A stretch of 64,000 nt of DNA, taken from the NCBI GenBank assembly GCA_014529385.2, contig CM043953.1, positions 91,874,842-91,938,841 of the forward strand, written 5' to 3'. Of the stretch, positions 36,345 through 47,366 are shown in pieces; the stretch's first letter is position 1, and each line of letters starts with the position of its first letter. This DNA comes from Adiantum capillus-veneris (lineage: Eukaryota; Streptophyta; Polypodiopsida; Polypodiales; Pteridaceae). A program made the position numbers and the translations under genes. The notes under the pieces were generated by a model. The model worked only from the letters and a program-made list of their open reading frames with translations, was not told the origin of the DNA and searched no databases.

Positions 36345-37170
36345 AATTAAATCTTCATGATGTTGGTGATCCTGTTGATATCGCTCTTTATCAAACTACT
36401 ATAGGATCCCTTATTTATGTATGAAATACGAGGCCAGATATTTGGTTTGCAGTCTCACAAGTTAGAAGGTATATGCATAGCCTAGGGTCTAAGCATTGCT
36501 AGGCTGTTAAGAGGATCTTTCGCTACTTGAGTGGTACTTTACATCTTGGGTTGTTTTATCCCAAGGGGGATCATTGCCACCAGATTTGCATGCTTTTTCA
36601 TACTCAAATTGGGATGGATGTTATGACATGCAAGTATTCACAAAGTGACTTTTGTTTCATGCTCGGTAGTTCATGCATATCATGGGTGAGCAAGAAGTAG
36701 CCTAGTGTAGCCAGTTTTAGTTGTGATGCTGAGTACATGGAAGTCTTCATAGTTATGGTTGAGTGTGTATGGCTCAGACGCCGTATGATTGATTTGGGTG
36801 TTGGACAAGACACTGCCAACATTATCTACACTAATAGTCATAGTGCATTGGCAGTTGCAAGGAACCTAGTTTTTCATGCTCACACAAAGCACATTGAGGT
36901 GCATGATCACTATGTAAAAGAGAGACTCTCAGCAGGAGAGATCAGCTTGGCTTATGTACCAACACAAAACAACCTTGTAGATCTATTCACCAAGGCATTG
37001 CCTCGTGAGAAGTTTGAAGCTTTTTGCAAAGCTTTGGGCTTGCTTCCCTTTGTGGATCGATTAGTTCCTCAAAGCATGGAACTTCCCTATACACTAGGTG
37101 CCATCTCTCATTCATCACATCATTCCCCAAGGCATGGAAGTGCCATCTCTCGTTTATCGCATCATTCCTA
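36345..37170 (+). pseudogene. Copia A RNase H
   Basis: Around 36400-36740 frames show IGSLIYV*NTRPDI and FSCDAEYMEVFI-type remnants. A clear frame 36737-37171 follows with VECVWLRRRMIDLGVGQDTA, NPVFHAHTKHIEVHDHYVKE (written here as read, N-L-V at the start), LAYVPTQNNLVDLFTKALPR and KFEAFCKALGLLPFVD. A purine tract CTAGGGGGGATT precedes the LTR at 37180. Confidence 0.85.
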
Positions 37171-37179
37171 GGGGGGATT

Positions 37180-37405
37180 TGTTGCCATATATGTGATAGT
37201 GATGTGTGTGAACATAGTTAGGACCGCTAGGGAATTTTTTCCCACACTAGGAGGTTTTTTCCTCCCATGCATTCTATATATGCCCATCGTTCTAGGGATA
37301 ATTTATCTTTTCATTTGTACACTAAATAATACACTCTCTGTTGTGTGCCTTGAGCTTCTTCATCTTCTCCAAGTTGTGTGTTTCCCTCCAACCCTAGTTC
37401 CAATA
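37180..37405 (+). repeat. Copia A 3' LTR (226 bp)
   Basis: TGTTGCCATATATG ... CCTAGTTCCAATA. Same length and sequence family as the D LTR read on its own strand; the terminal CA has become TA. No 5' partner remains. Confidence 0.87.
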
Positions 37406-37619
37406 GGTAAAGCCCAAAATACTCTTAAATTAAGTTTGATGAAAAAGGGGGTTTGGAAATAAGTATCACTAAAGGGGGGGTAGGGATAAGGGGAAGGAGA
37501 GGACATAGTAATGTATAGAAAAGAGACAAAAATATACTCTCTCTGTATTGAAATCTATCGGTATTATATATCTCCATTTTCATGTATAGATAAATAATAT
37601 GATGGACATCGGATACCAA

Positions 37620-37760
37620 AATTGTTGGGACAATAATTGTCTCCCATGGATGTCAATTGCTCTCTATGAGTCATAACATGAAAGGATGCACTTGAATCCA
37701 AGATCCAATTTGGGTAAAGAGCATCATCTTTTTGCATAAGAAACTTGCATGTAACAAAGA
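37620..37760 (-). pseudogene. Copia protease fragment, minus strand
   Basis: On the minus strand the frame reads DDALYPNWILDSSASFHV followed by MTHREQLTSMGDNY. This is a Copia retropepsin site with DSSAS for DSGAS, close to that of element B (VDSCASFHVTPHREWF) but in the opposite orientation. Isolated fragment with no adjoining gag or integrase recognised. Confidence 0.75.
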
Positions 37761-37789
37761 GGCAAGCAATATTTCCCCATCATTGGTAC

Positions 37790-38030
37790 CATTTTATGGT
37801 AGTGATGTGTGTATGTGTGTGTGTGAACACACAGACTTAGGACCATTGGGACACTGTCTTCCCTCGTTGGAAGGGTTTTTTCTTGTGGCTTGTATATATG
37901 CCCATCACTCTAGGGCAGGCCTTACACTCAATAATACTATTGCCCGTGTTGTGTGCTCTTGAGCTTTTCCTTCATCCATCTTTGCATGCATTCATGTAGC
38001 CATATATCCAGCAATTGATATCAAATCAAG
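37790..38030 (+). repeat. 226-bp-type Copia LTR fragment with decayed primer site
   Basis: GTAGTGATGTGTGTATG ... GAACACACAGACTTAGGACC ... ATATATGCCCATC ... GTGTTGTGTGCTCTTGAGC follows the A-type LTR. AATTGATATCAAATCAAGC near 38010 occupies the position of AATTGGTATCAGAGC. A decayed 5' LTR of the same family as A, D and H. Confidence 0.65.
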
Positions 38031-39049
38031 CTTCAACGTCCAAGACAACATCGCCCATAACCTTCTGCATCTTGTTCTCAAATTGAGGTGATTTTTGGTG
38101 AGCATTCATTGGGCAATCACCTTCGAGTTTGATCTTTCATCTTAAAACTATTAGAATTTGCTTCGGTCTCATTTTGATCTTCGTTTCGCTATTGGTAATA
38201 CTTTGCCGACAAGTTTGTCTTTATAACAAGGTTTGGCAAATTTGTGGTGACCCCATGGAACTTGACTGATATTGCCACCATGCAACTATGTTGTGGCTTT
38301 TTGTCACTCTCCCCTCAGTGACACTCTCCCCCTAAGACCTTTGCCCACACAAGACCATTAAAGCCAATCCAGGGATCTTGGCTTGTAAACTTGTGAAGAA
38401 TGTTGTAGATGAAAGAAATAAGTCATTCAAATGCTGAGATTTTAGTGTTTCAATATGGTAATAAAAATTGATTCAAAGTAATCCAAACTTGTGTACCAAG
38501 AAGAATCTTGAACAATTGGTGAAAACTATAACTGGTCCATCTAAATACCATTTCAAAGGTAGAAATCTAACCCATACCCTTGTGTAGCATTTAGAAAATG
38601 GATATACCAAAACCATAACCCGCTAGCAGCCCATGCATGAAGCGATTTGATATTGACAATAGATCACCTAGATAACTTAAGATGAAAATTGGATCGAAAA
38701 GAGCTTCATTTGGAGTAAGCCAATTAATTTTGCAAATAGCCATGCTCTTAAACTTCTTGAAATCTACACATATTATGCACTAAAAAATGTTAGACATAGA
38801 TGATGTAAAAGTTACAATCCAATATAATTTCTTGATATGGCATCTCATCTAACTATGTCTCTCCATGAACCCCATCAATTATGCCCAAATGATTTCAAGA
38901 AGCAACTGTTGTTACAACGAATAAACTTGATCCTTGCCACCTTGCATATAGTCGTCATAATATCATGTAATTAAACAGATAAGAAAGATAACGAATTTCT
39001 TGGCTACATGGCACTGTGCAGCTCCACGATAGTTCATATTGCCCTCATC
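38031..39049. other. No recognisable gene (about 1 kb)
   Basis: AT-rich sequence with no frame over about 60 codons, no protein motif and no repeat boundary that I can place. Probably internal sequence of the decayed Copia copy starting at 38010. Confidence 0.45.
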
Positions 39050-39285
39050 CTTTGTCTTGTGTATGGGCTTTAGAATATTATCCTACTCTTATGAGATGAT
39101 ATGAATAGTCACAAATTATCATGAGTTATATGAGTCCACATGGGTCTACATGTGAGTTCACTTAAGTCCAAAGTTAGCCCCTACTCTAATTTCTCTTTGA
39201 TTATTTCTTATGTATAATGGTGTACTCATAATTATGAAGGCCTCTTTGCTCTATCCAACCTAACATATCAGATGGTATCAAAGCC
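39050..39285 (+). repeat. Probable Copia LTR 3' portion with primer-binding site
   Basis: TGGTATCAAAGCC at 39273-39285 follows CATATCA by 2 nt, the layout of an LTR end plus plant tRNA primer site. The preceding 200 bp would be the LTR; its 5' limit is uncertain. No gag follows. Sequence from 39286 to 39813 has no feature I recognise. Confidence 0.5.
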
Positions 39286-39813
39286 ACATGAGGATTAGTA
39301 TTTCCTAGTATTAACTTCTAATTACCACTAGTACAGTAATCCCTCTAATAAAAAATTAGAAGTTTAATTAAGTGCGAGAATATTCTTGAATTTGAGTCCC
39401 TCGAGTCAATATTCTCATTGGCTAATTGGATATAGATTAGGTAGAGTAGAGAATAATTTTGCTCATTTATGTTTGGTTTTATCTCTTTGATTAGCCAATT
39501 GCAATAAGTGCATTTTCTAATCATCCCTCATACATAACGATGTTTATTGAGTTGCTTTTCACTCAATTCCATCAATTGTTGTTAATGGTTTAGTGTGATT
39601 GGAATCATTAGAATTATAGCATTTTTGCATTGGATTAGTGTGTTGGTTTACCTTTGTTTGCACTTCAATTTAATTTTCCATCAATGCTAAATCCATTGCA
39701 TCAAATGTGTATGTTAAATCCTCTATGCAAAAGCTTTTGATTAAGCCCTTGACCACCTAGTTTGGATTTTACTAGCCCATCCAAATCAAGTCACTAATAT
39801 CTTGTTAAATAAA

Positions 39814-39822
39814 TGTGTGTGT

Positions 39823-39853
<31 letters not shown>

Positions 39854-39863
39854 GGGGGGGGGG
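39814..39863 (+). repeat. (TG)n followed by 27-bp poly-G
   Basis: About 11 TG units (39814-39836) run directly into 27 consecutive G (39837-39863). Confidence 0.97.
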
Positions 39864-40008
39864 AAGCCCTCATTAAGCCCAAAAAAAAAAAGAACTTTGT
39901 TTTCACCTCACCCCTTTCACGACACAAACCCCACGAGGGGAACCTTGGGGTGGGTATCATGGGTTCTAAGTCAACATGCTATTTTGTGGTGAGCAACTCA
40001 GGCAAATG

Positions 40009-40687
40009 TGTTACGAGACTGGGCACCCTCCTGTTGTAGTAGTTAGCTGTAATTGGGATAACTGGCGTAATGGATAATTATGTGATGTCTATTTATTTTA
40101 CTAATTGAGTTGATGATGATTTTGTAGAGTGGAATGCGGGGAGTTGATGAAGAGGCGACGGGAATTACTCTTGGCCATTTTATATTTTCACAGTATCTTA
40201 GAACATCATTTCAATAAGCCACTATGGCTCTGTAAATAGTTGTAGTGGGAACTCCCATTATGGGTCATGCAAGAACTAATGAGCTTCACTCATTTACAAA
40301 AGTGAAGTGGTTGTAAAAAGAGGGGCCTCAATTTTTGACACCTTAAACTCAAAAATAGTATATTAAATACCAACTCCACAAGAGAGGTGCTGTGGAGTTT
40401 GGGGCTAGATTTAGGCCTTTCTCTTGCAGATTCTCTTCTCTACTCTCTTATGCTATGGTTATTTTGATGTGTACTCTCTAATCTAGTCTCCATCTCTTAC
40501 ACATCTCTTACACTCTCTTACAAGCATGTCTATGTCAATTCTATGTTTACTGTGTGTGTGTGTGTCATAGTCTAGGTGTGAGTGTGTGTGCTTGGAAATT
40601 GGAAGAAGAGGTGGACAGGTTGATGGGGATGTTTGGGAGCTTGTGTTGAATAATTTAAGCGGTCGATCTCCCCCTCTTCTCCCAACA
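40009..40687 (+). repeat. Element F 5' LTR (679 bp)
   Basis: TGTTACGAGACTGGG ... CTTCTCCCAACA. It differs from the 3' LTR at roughly 4-5% of positions by eye over the first 330 bp, plus a shorter TG run at 40552. Confidence 0.92.
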
Positions 40688-40688
40688 G

Positions 40689-40700
40689 TGGTATCAGAAC
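40689..40700 (+). other. Element F primer-binding site
   Basis: TGGTATCAGAAC, one change from the common TGGTATCAGAGC, 1 nt after the LTR end. A leader of about 1.37 kb with no gene content follows to 42070. Confidence 0.9.
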
Positions 40701-42070
40701 TTCAAGTTCGATGATAAATCGGCACCAAATTTCAATCTTAAGAAGGAGTTCCTCTAATCGACAAACTCCAAATTGCAATTCAAGGATTCGAGGACTCGTG
40801 GAAATTCAAAGTATAATTGATCAAATTTGCAAAAGAAAATTCTACTCGATTGTTAATTGGTGGCTAATCGGCAAAACTGGTTTCCAATTCGGCTTCATAA
40901 CGATCAAAATATGGTATGTCGAGTCTCAAATTCCAAGTTAATACCTAATAATTGGGGATTGTGAAGTCGAGAAAAAGAGAGAGCAAGAGAAGAAGGAAGT
41001 AGTGAAAATTGAAGCGCGTAAGTGATTCGGCTTGACCTTGGGAAGCGACATCGGGCGGCACAAACAAAACAAAATTGAGAGAATTTCGTTTTACCAAGAA
41101 TAAGAGGAAGGAACAAATAGAAGCAGCTTGGGGACTACGGGATTTCCACACAAAAAAAAAGTCTCAAGTTCGCATTAGTTTGGATCGACGGTGCCTCTTT
41201 TCCAATATAATCAAGCAATTCAACTATGGAGGAGATGAGTTGCAGTGGGAACCACCCCTAGCTTAGTCAAAATCATCACTGTCGACCACCACCGAATTCA
41301 GCCAGGTCGCCCTCAAACTGGTCGCCCGAGGTGAGTGTACATTTTGTCCTTCTTGCTCGCGGGTCGAGAAGACCTCTGCAGGCTGTAGCAACCTCTGCAT
41401 GCCCTCGCGCTGTCGGTAGCTCTGCCTGCACTCCACCATGCACTAAAGTGTACACACTTTTATAAAAAAGTGTGGCTTAAAGCATTGGGTGGCTTAAGTC
41501 TTTGGCCGGCCGCCCAAAATCAACCTTGTTTTAAATATTTAAAAAATCCTGCTTAACTTCGAGTCACACCATTTTGCTCAAGTCCCTTACCAATTGAGCT
41601 ACACCCCCTGCCTCCACTTACCAACCCAATTGGGTCTTCCTCATTCGGTCACCATTTTCCAAGAGGTATCGGAAACCACCGAGGGTAAGACCAAGAAGCT
41701 CAACTTTCTCCCTTTTACAAGTCAACGGATTAGTACTGGCATGGGAGATTTCCTCAATTCACTTGAATAACCTGCGGATTCCTCTTCTATAACTGACATT
41801 GTTGGCTTCTTTCAGAAGGATAAGGGAGACCGGATGCTACAAATTCAACTGGCTCGGTGACGCACCGTCGGACAATCCACTTCTTTGGCAATTTCCTAGA
41901 GCATCGCCATTCCGGACTGGATGCCACCGTTTTTTTTTTCTCAGCTAAGTACCTTACATTTCTATTATTTATTTTATTCTTTATTCCACATTTTGCATCT
42001 GTGAATATCACCAAATAGCCTTTTTCCATTTAAAAATATTTTTTAAAAAAAACATAAAAAGCACGCAATC

Positions 42071-43270
42071 ATGGCACGCCTTCCTCAGGCACCCACGATT
42101 GCGAAACAACTTCAAAACCTACAACAATCACTCACATATGAACGCATGCGAAGGCAAGAACTTGAAGATAAATTATTGCATTCTGCACGCACCAAATCTA
42201 CACCGGCATCCAAGAAAAACAAAATTAGCAGAAAAGCCTTCACTTTCAAGGATTTTGATGGCACTAAAGATGCTAGCACGGTTCTAGCATGGGTTAGCCA
42301 ACTAGATGACTATTTTCATGATGAAGACTTCCCCGAGCATGAAATGGTAAAATGTGCATCAAATCATCTCACTAGCAGCGCTGCATTGTAGTGGAACGCC
42401 ACCAAACAACATGGAAGAAGACCACGCACCTGGCATACATTTAAAAAAGTGTTTTTACCCCAATTTTTGCCCACACAGTACAAAGCTAAAGCACGACGTC
42501 AATGGGATTTAATTCGACAGGGTCGAAATGAAGATGTACAGGGTTACACTAACCCTTTTTGGAATTGTTTAATTCAATTGCGAGCTATTGAACATGTTAG
42601 TCGCAGGAAATTGAAGCGAAAGTACATATCATGCTTGGCACTACAAATTGGTGCTGAGGTCGATATGTTCGAACCAGATTCTCTGTCAAAGGCAATTAAT
42701 TTGGCTCTCAACGCAGAAAAGAAGAAAGGTGGACAATCCTCTCACACTGATCAACCGGCTAACACTAACCGCAACAAGAGACCTCCTTTCTCTACTAACT
42801 TTGACAAAAACAAACACCAAAACCGTACTTTTTTCAAAAGACGTAGATTCAACAATTCTCCTACAACTACTCAACCTCATACGAGCAACAACAACACCCA
42901 GAGGCAACCAAAATTCTTTCAACCAACGTTCTCCTCCAAATTCTAATGGTAACAAAAAGGTGAAGTGTTTTAAATGCTTTCAGTATGGTCACTATGCAGA
43001 TAAGTGTCCAAATGGTCATGCTAAGGGAAATGGTCAATCCAATGGCCATTCCAATGGAGTCAACAGAAATTCAAGTCAAAAACCCTTCAACAACAACCGC
43101 CCCAACGGAGCTACTCTTAACCTCATCGAAGATGCTACACCCGAAGACAATGAAGTGGAAGCTAACTACGGTGAGGGATATGATCCTGATTATGATAACG
43201 ATGACAACCCATCCTCAGGTACTCCTATATCTCCTCACACTTTGTTTAAAGTGCAAGGCACTATTAAGGG
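42071..43270 (+). pseudogene. Element F gag with zinc knuckle
   Basis: ATG at 42071 opens MARLPQAPTIAKQLQNLQQS. A gag capsid domain follows (FDGTKDASTVLAWVSQLDDY, TWHTFKKVFLPQFLPTQYKA, RRKLKRKYISCLAL), interrupted by one in-frame TAG at 42389. Near 42900 the reading changes frame; the new frame carries the CCHC knuckle CFKCFQYGHYADKC and an Asn-rich linker. The acidic stretch up to about 43240 leads into protease. Confidence 0.9.
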
Positions 43271-43968
43271 TGAAAATGCCACCATTCTATTAGATGATGG
43301 TAGTAGCCATGATTTCATTTCCACACGATTGGCACAGCAACTATCACTCTCTGAAATTTTATCACCTCACAAGGTCAAAACTGTTTTAATAATCAACGTT
43401 TTAATTGTAAAACTCAAGTCGCCGTTGAAGTTTGCATTGGTGAATTCACACAAACACGTACATTTTTGGTAGCACCATTGCATGATCTTGATATGATTTT
43501 GGGAATGCCATTTCGTCATGAATTTGATTCGTTGATTAATTATAAAACACGTACAATGTCTCTCACTCATAATAATACAAATTTCTCCATCCAAGCAACA
43601 CTAGAACATCAAAAATTTCCACTCCTCTCTCACACTCAAGCCAAACGAGCAATTCAAAAACAGGGAAAAACATATTTAGTATTGGTAAATCAAATTTCTC
43701 CTGAAATTGAAACTTCACGTAACTCCACACACGATGAATTTCTCTCACAATTTAAAGATTGTTTCATGCATGATCTGCCACCTGGAATTCCACCATCACG
43801 CCCAAAAGACCACAAAATTGACATTATACCGGGTAGTGAACCTCCTTGTAGAGCACCTTATCGTGTAAATCCAACTGCACACAAGGAGATACAAACTCAA
43901 ATCACTGATTTACTTGACCGAGGCCTAATCCGACCTAGTAGTTCACCATACGGAGCTCCAGTACTTCC
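43271..43968 (+). pseudogene. Element F protease and RT N-terminus
   Basis: ATILLDDGSSHDFISTRLAQ is the retropepsin active site (D-D-G). After a frame change, VAPLHDLDMILGMPFRHEFD is the protease exit, and PCRAPYRVNPTAHKEIQTQI with RGLIRPSSSPYGAPV is the first RT motif. The RT reading then ends at about 43968. Confidence 0.88.
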
Positions 43969-44400
43969 CTGTATTGCAATTGCTTGATTTTGAAAGACCC
44001 TTCTTTGTGGTAGTCACTGATGCTAGTGAAAAAGGTATCGATGCAGTCCTTATGCAAGATAACCATCCAATTGCTTTTGAAAGTCGTAAATTCAAACTGT
44101 CTGAAGCAAAGTTCAGTACTTATGATAAAGAGTTGACTGCTGTGGTACATGCATTGAAAATCTGGAAACACTATGTAATGGGTACTGACTTGATCATTAA
44201 AACTGATCACTAAAGTATCAAATATTTACTTTCTCAGCCCTTAATAGATGATAGACATATTAAGTGGGCCGCTTTTATTCAAAGTTTTCAGCCCAACATT
44301 CAATACCAACCTGGTAAAGAAAACGTTGTAGCTGATGCTTTGAGTAGAAGACCCTCACTTAATAATCTATCAACCATTACGGGAACTTCATTTGACACTA
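43969..44400 (+). pseudogene. Element F RNase H joined directly to the RT start
   Basis: LQLLDFERPFFVVVTDASEK, KGIDAVLMQDNHPIAFESRK and AVVHALKIWKHYVMGTDLII are RNase H. QYQPGKENVVADALSRRPSL closes the domain. The preceding SSSPYGAPV is normally separated from this by some 200 residues including YXDD, so most of RT has been deleted in one step at about 43968. One stop at 44211. Confidence 0.9.
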
Positions 44401-44489
44401 TGTCTGACACTTATGCACATGATGATGACTTCAAAATGAAATGGTTGCACATGCTTGATAATTCTGTACACACATTTCTCGAATACACT

Positions 44490-45832
44490 ATTTAAGAAAA
44501 CTTCCTTTATTTCAAACAAAAATTGTGTGTGACTAAACCTTTCTGTACATTAATTATTGAAGAATTGCACAAACCACCTTATGCTAGACATAGAGGATTT
44601 GCTGCAACTTTTCAAAAATTATGTCGTGATTTCTATTGGCCTACTATGAGAATGGATGTTAAACAGTATGTTTCAACTTGTTTGATTTGTCAAAAAATAA
44701 AAGCAGCTACAGGTAAGAAATTGGGACTTTTACACCCTCTCCCCATTCCTGAAAGACCTTGGGAACATATTTCAATGGATTTTGTTACTGGTTTCCCACT
44801 CACAATGCACAAACATGATATGATATGGACTATTATTGACCGTTTCTCTAAACAAGCATATTTTGTTCCTTGTAAGAAAACACTCACAGCACATCAAGTT
44901 GCACTTTTGTTCCTTAAGACTGTTTTTCCACATCATGGTTTGCCTAAAGTGATTATTTCTGATCGAGATTCAAAATTTTGTAGTGCTTTTTGGACTACTG
45001 TGTTTGAAAATCTTGGCACGACACTTGACTTCACTTCTGCATTTCATCCTGAATCGAATGGTCAAACTGAAGTCACCAACCGCACTATTATTGCTTGTTA
45101 AAGGCTTATGTTTCTTCTCAACCTAAGAAATGGGATGATTACTTACACATTTTGCAATTTGCATACAACAATAACACTCACACTGCAACGGGTAAGTCTG
45201 CATTTGAAATTGTAAATGGTCACTCTCTTCCTACTCCTGCTTCACGTCTTTCTAATGTTGTGCCTACCGCTGATGATTTCACTACTGACTTTCATGATAT
45301 TTATGCAAGTGTGCATGCTGCCATTAAACACTCACAAGAACTTTACACCAAACATGCTAACAAGCACCGCAAGGCACACCAATTCAAAGAAGGTGATCAT
45401 GTTTTACTTCGCATCGAAAAACGAAGGATCAAAAGTGTTGATACTAATGTCTTTGTTAAGCTTGCTCCTCATTTTTATGGACCTTTCAAATTTTCAGCTG
45501 TCATTAATGATGTTTCTTTCCGTTTAGAACTACCTACACATTGGCACATTCACAATGCCTTTCCCATTAGTCTTTTACGCCCATTCCGAGGACCCCTACC
45601 TACACACCACATTTATGAAGACCCACCTTCACTTGTAGACCAAGAAGAGCAACTCATCCCTGATAAAATAGTTGACCATGAAACCACCACTACACGCACT
45701 GGAATGGTTTATGACTGTTACCTTCTGACTTTCAAAGGCCACCTTAGAGAGGATGCCAAATGGATGCCTGAAAAGTTTTTTCGCAACTTTTCCAACCTTC
45801 TCCACACTTTCCATCACTCACGGTCCATTTGA
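44490..45832 (+). pseudogene. Element F integrase with chromodomain-like C-terminus
   Basis: Zinc domain: YARHRGFAATFQKLCRDFYW with CLICQKIKA. Catalytic acids: SMDFVTGFPL, VIISDRDSKFCSAFW and PESNGQTEVTNR. The frame breaks at about 45098 and continues LQFAYNNNTHTATGKSAFEI through FKEGDHVLLRIEKRRIKSVD. LAPHFYGPFKFSAVINDVSF follows, then a tail DKIVDHETTTTRTGMVYDCY / LLTFKGHLREDAKWMPEKFF resembling a chromodomain. One frameshift separates the halves. Confidence 0.9.
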
Positions 45833-45869
45833 TTTCTCTATTGAGCAACTGAGGACAATTGCTATCCCT

Positions 45870-45880
45870 GGTGGGAGGGA
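45870..45880 (+). other. Element F polypurine tract
   Basis: GGTGGGAGGGA directly before the 3' LTR start. Confidence 0.85.
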
Positions 45881-46421
45881 TGTTACGAGACTGGGCACCC
45901 TCCTGTTGTAGTGATTAGCTGCAATTGGGATAGATGGCGTAATGGTTAATTATGTGTTGTCTATTTATTTTACTAATTGAGTTGATGATGATTTTGTAGA
46001 GTGGAATGCGGGGAGTTGATGAAGAGGCGACGGCAATTACTCTTGGCCATTTTATATTTGCAGAGTATCTTAGAACTTCATTTCAATAAGCCACTATGGC
46101 TCTGTAAATAGTTGTAGAGGGAACTCCCGTTATGGGTCATGCAAGAACTAATGAGCTTCACTCATTTACAAAAGTGAAGTGGTTGTAAAAAGAGGGGCCT
46201 CGATTTTTGACACCTTAAACTCAAAAATAATATATTAAATACCAACTCCACAAGAGAGGTGGTGCCGTGGAGTTTGGGGCTAGATTTAGGCCTTTCTCTT
46301 GCAGATTCTCTTCTCTAGTCTCTTATGCTATGGTTATTTTGCTGTGTACTCTCTAATCTAATCTCCATCTCTTACACATCTCTTACACTCTCTTACAAGC
46401 ATGTCTATGTCAATTCTATGT

Positions 46422-46464
<43 letters not shown>

Positions 46465-46585
46465 ATAGTTTAGGTGCGAGTGTGTGTGCTTGGAAATTAG
46501 AAGAAGAGGTGGACAGGTTGATGGTGATGTTTGGGAGCTTGTGTTGAATAATTTAAGTGGTCGATCTCCCCCTCTTCTCCCAACA
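45881..46585 (+). repeat. Element F 3' LTR (705 bp)
   Basis: Partner of 40009-40687; longer mainly through a TG run at about 46428-46461. It ends CCCAACA and is followed by the AAATG duplication. Confidence 0.92.
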
Positions 46586-46690
46586 AAATGTGAGATCCTC
46601 TTCAATTTAGTTCATTAACGTGGATCAGGTATGGGTTTTCTTGAGATGAAATCATTAACGATTGTGATAGTTTTATTTATGTTTGTTTCC

Positions 46691-46702
46691 AACCTGATAC
46701 CA
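46691..46702 (-). other. Primer-binding site of a family G element
   Basis: On the minus strand TGGTATCAGGTT, 4 nt from the LTR end at 46707. The internal region beyond it (46591-46690) is cut by element F, whose 3' end lies at 46585. Confidence 0.72.
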
Positions 46703-46841
46703 AAACTGCAGGTATCTTATAATGACCTTCATTATCTGTCATAAAATATAATATCTAACTATACTAAATGATTTTCTCATATTAAACTGATCATTTAATG
46801 TGGGAGAATAAACGAGAACAAGAGTTAGAATAGAGACATGT

Positions 46842-47035
46842 GCTTCTAGACCTATCTCAACACGGGACCAAAAGGAGAGATGGTTGCATCTCAATAGGGG
46901 TCCAAAAGGAGATGGTGTATCAAAGAGCAATGTGCAATAATTGCTTCTAGACTTACCTCACCAGGGGACCAAGAGGAGAGATGGTTACATCTCAATAGGG
47001 GTCCAAAAGGAGGTAGTCTATCAAAAAGCAACGTG
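46842..47035 (+). repeat. Tandem duplication, period about 101 bp
   Basis: GCTTCTAGACCTATCTCA at 46842 recurs at 46943, each followed by GGGACCAA(A/G)AGGAGAGATGG and CATCTCAATAGGGGTCCAAA. Internal to the family G LTR. Confidence 0.9.
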
Positions 47036-47214
47036 CATCTAATGGAGCTTAAAAGACCTTAGGGTTAGCTTCATTAAAGACCTCCAATAGTTACTGTTAA
47101 AAGTCCTTTGACTTTAGGCAAGCTAGAGCTGAGCTTGAGGTGGAAACCCGACCTAAGCTTGAGGTGCTTGTCGTGCTTGATGACTAAGGTGCTTGAGGTG
47201 CTTGTCATACTTAA

Positions 47215-47366
47215 TGAGGAAGGTGCTTGAGAAGCTTCCCATGCACGGGGGGTAAGGTGCTTGAGTCAAAAAGAGACCCTACAAACTTACTGAGGAAGGT
47301 ACTTGAGAAGCTTCCCATGCATGGGGGGTAAGGTGCTTGAGTCAAAAAGAGACCCTACAAAGGAGG
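47215..47366 (+). repeat. Tandem duplication, period 76 bp
   Basis: TGAGGAAGGT(G/A)CTTGAGAAGC at 47215 and 47291, with nearly identical continuation to GAGACCCTACAAA. Degenerate AAGGTGCTTGAGGTGCTTGT words extend it to the left. Confidence 0.93.

Larger units (their letters stand above)
18916..37405 (+). mobile_element. Copia element A, 5'-truncated and split by nested insertion
   Basis: Pieces in order: gag C-half, protease, integrase remnant, RT first half (to 20938), then after the 14.9-kb insertion B, the RT second half (from 35878), RNase H and a 3' LTR. The join across the insertion restores a continuous Copia RT reading (GD, then FEEVYV), with ATATA present on both sides of B. The 5' LTR and gag N-half are missing at the junction with a family X LTR. 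It shares its LTR family with D and H. This is the oldest layer of the nest. Confidence 0.85.
40009..46585 (+). mobile_element. Chromovirus-like gypsy element F (6.58 kb), RT-deleted
   Basis: Complete LTR-to-LTR structure: LTRs 40009-40687 and 45881-46585, primer site 40689, purine tract GGTGGGAGGGA before the 3' LTR. There is a perfect target duplication AAATG at 40004-40008 and 46586-46590. Gag, knuckle, protease, RNase H, integrase and a chromodomain-like tail are recognisable, but the RT core between the first RT motif and RNase H is missing. Several stops and frame changes. It needs proteins from another element to move. Confidence 0.92.
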
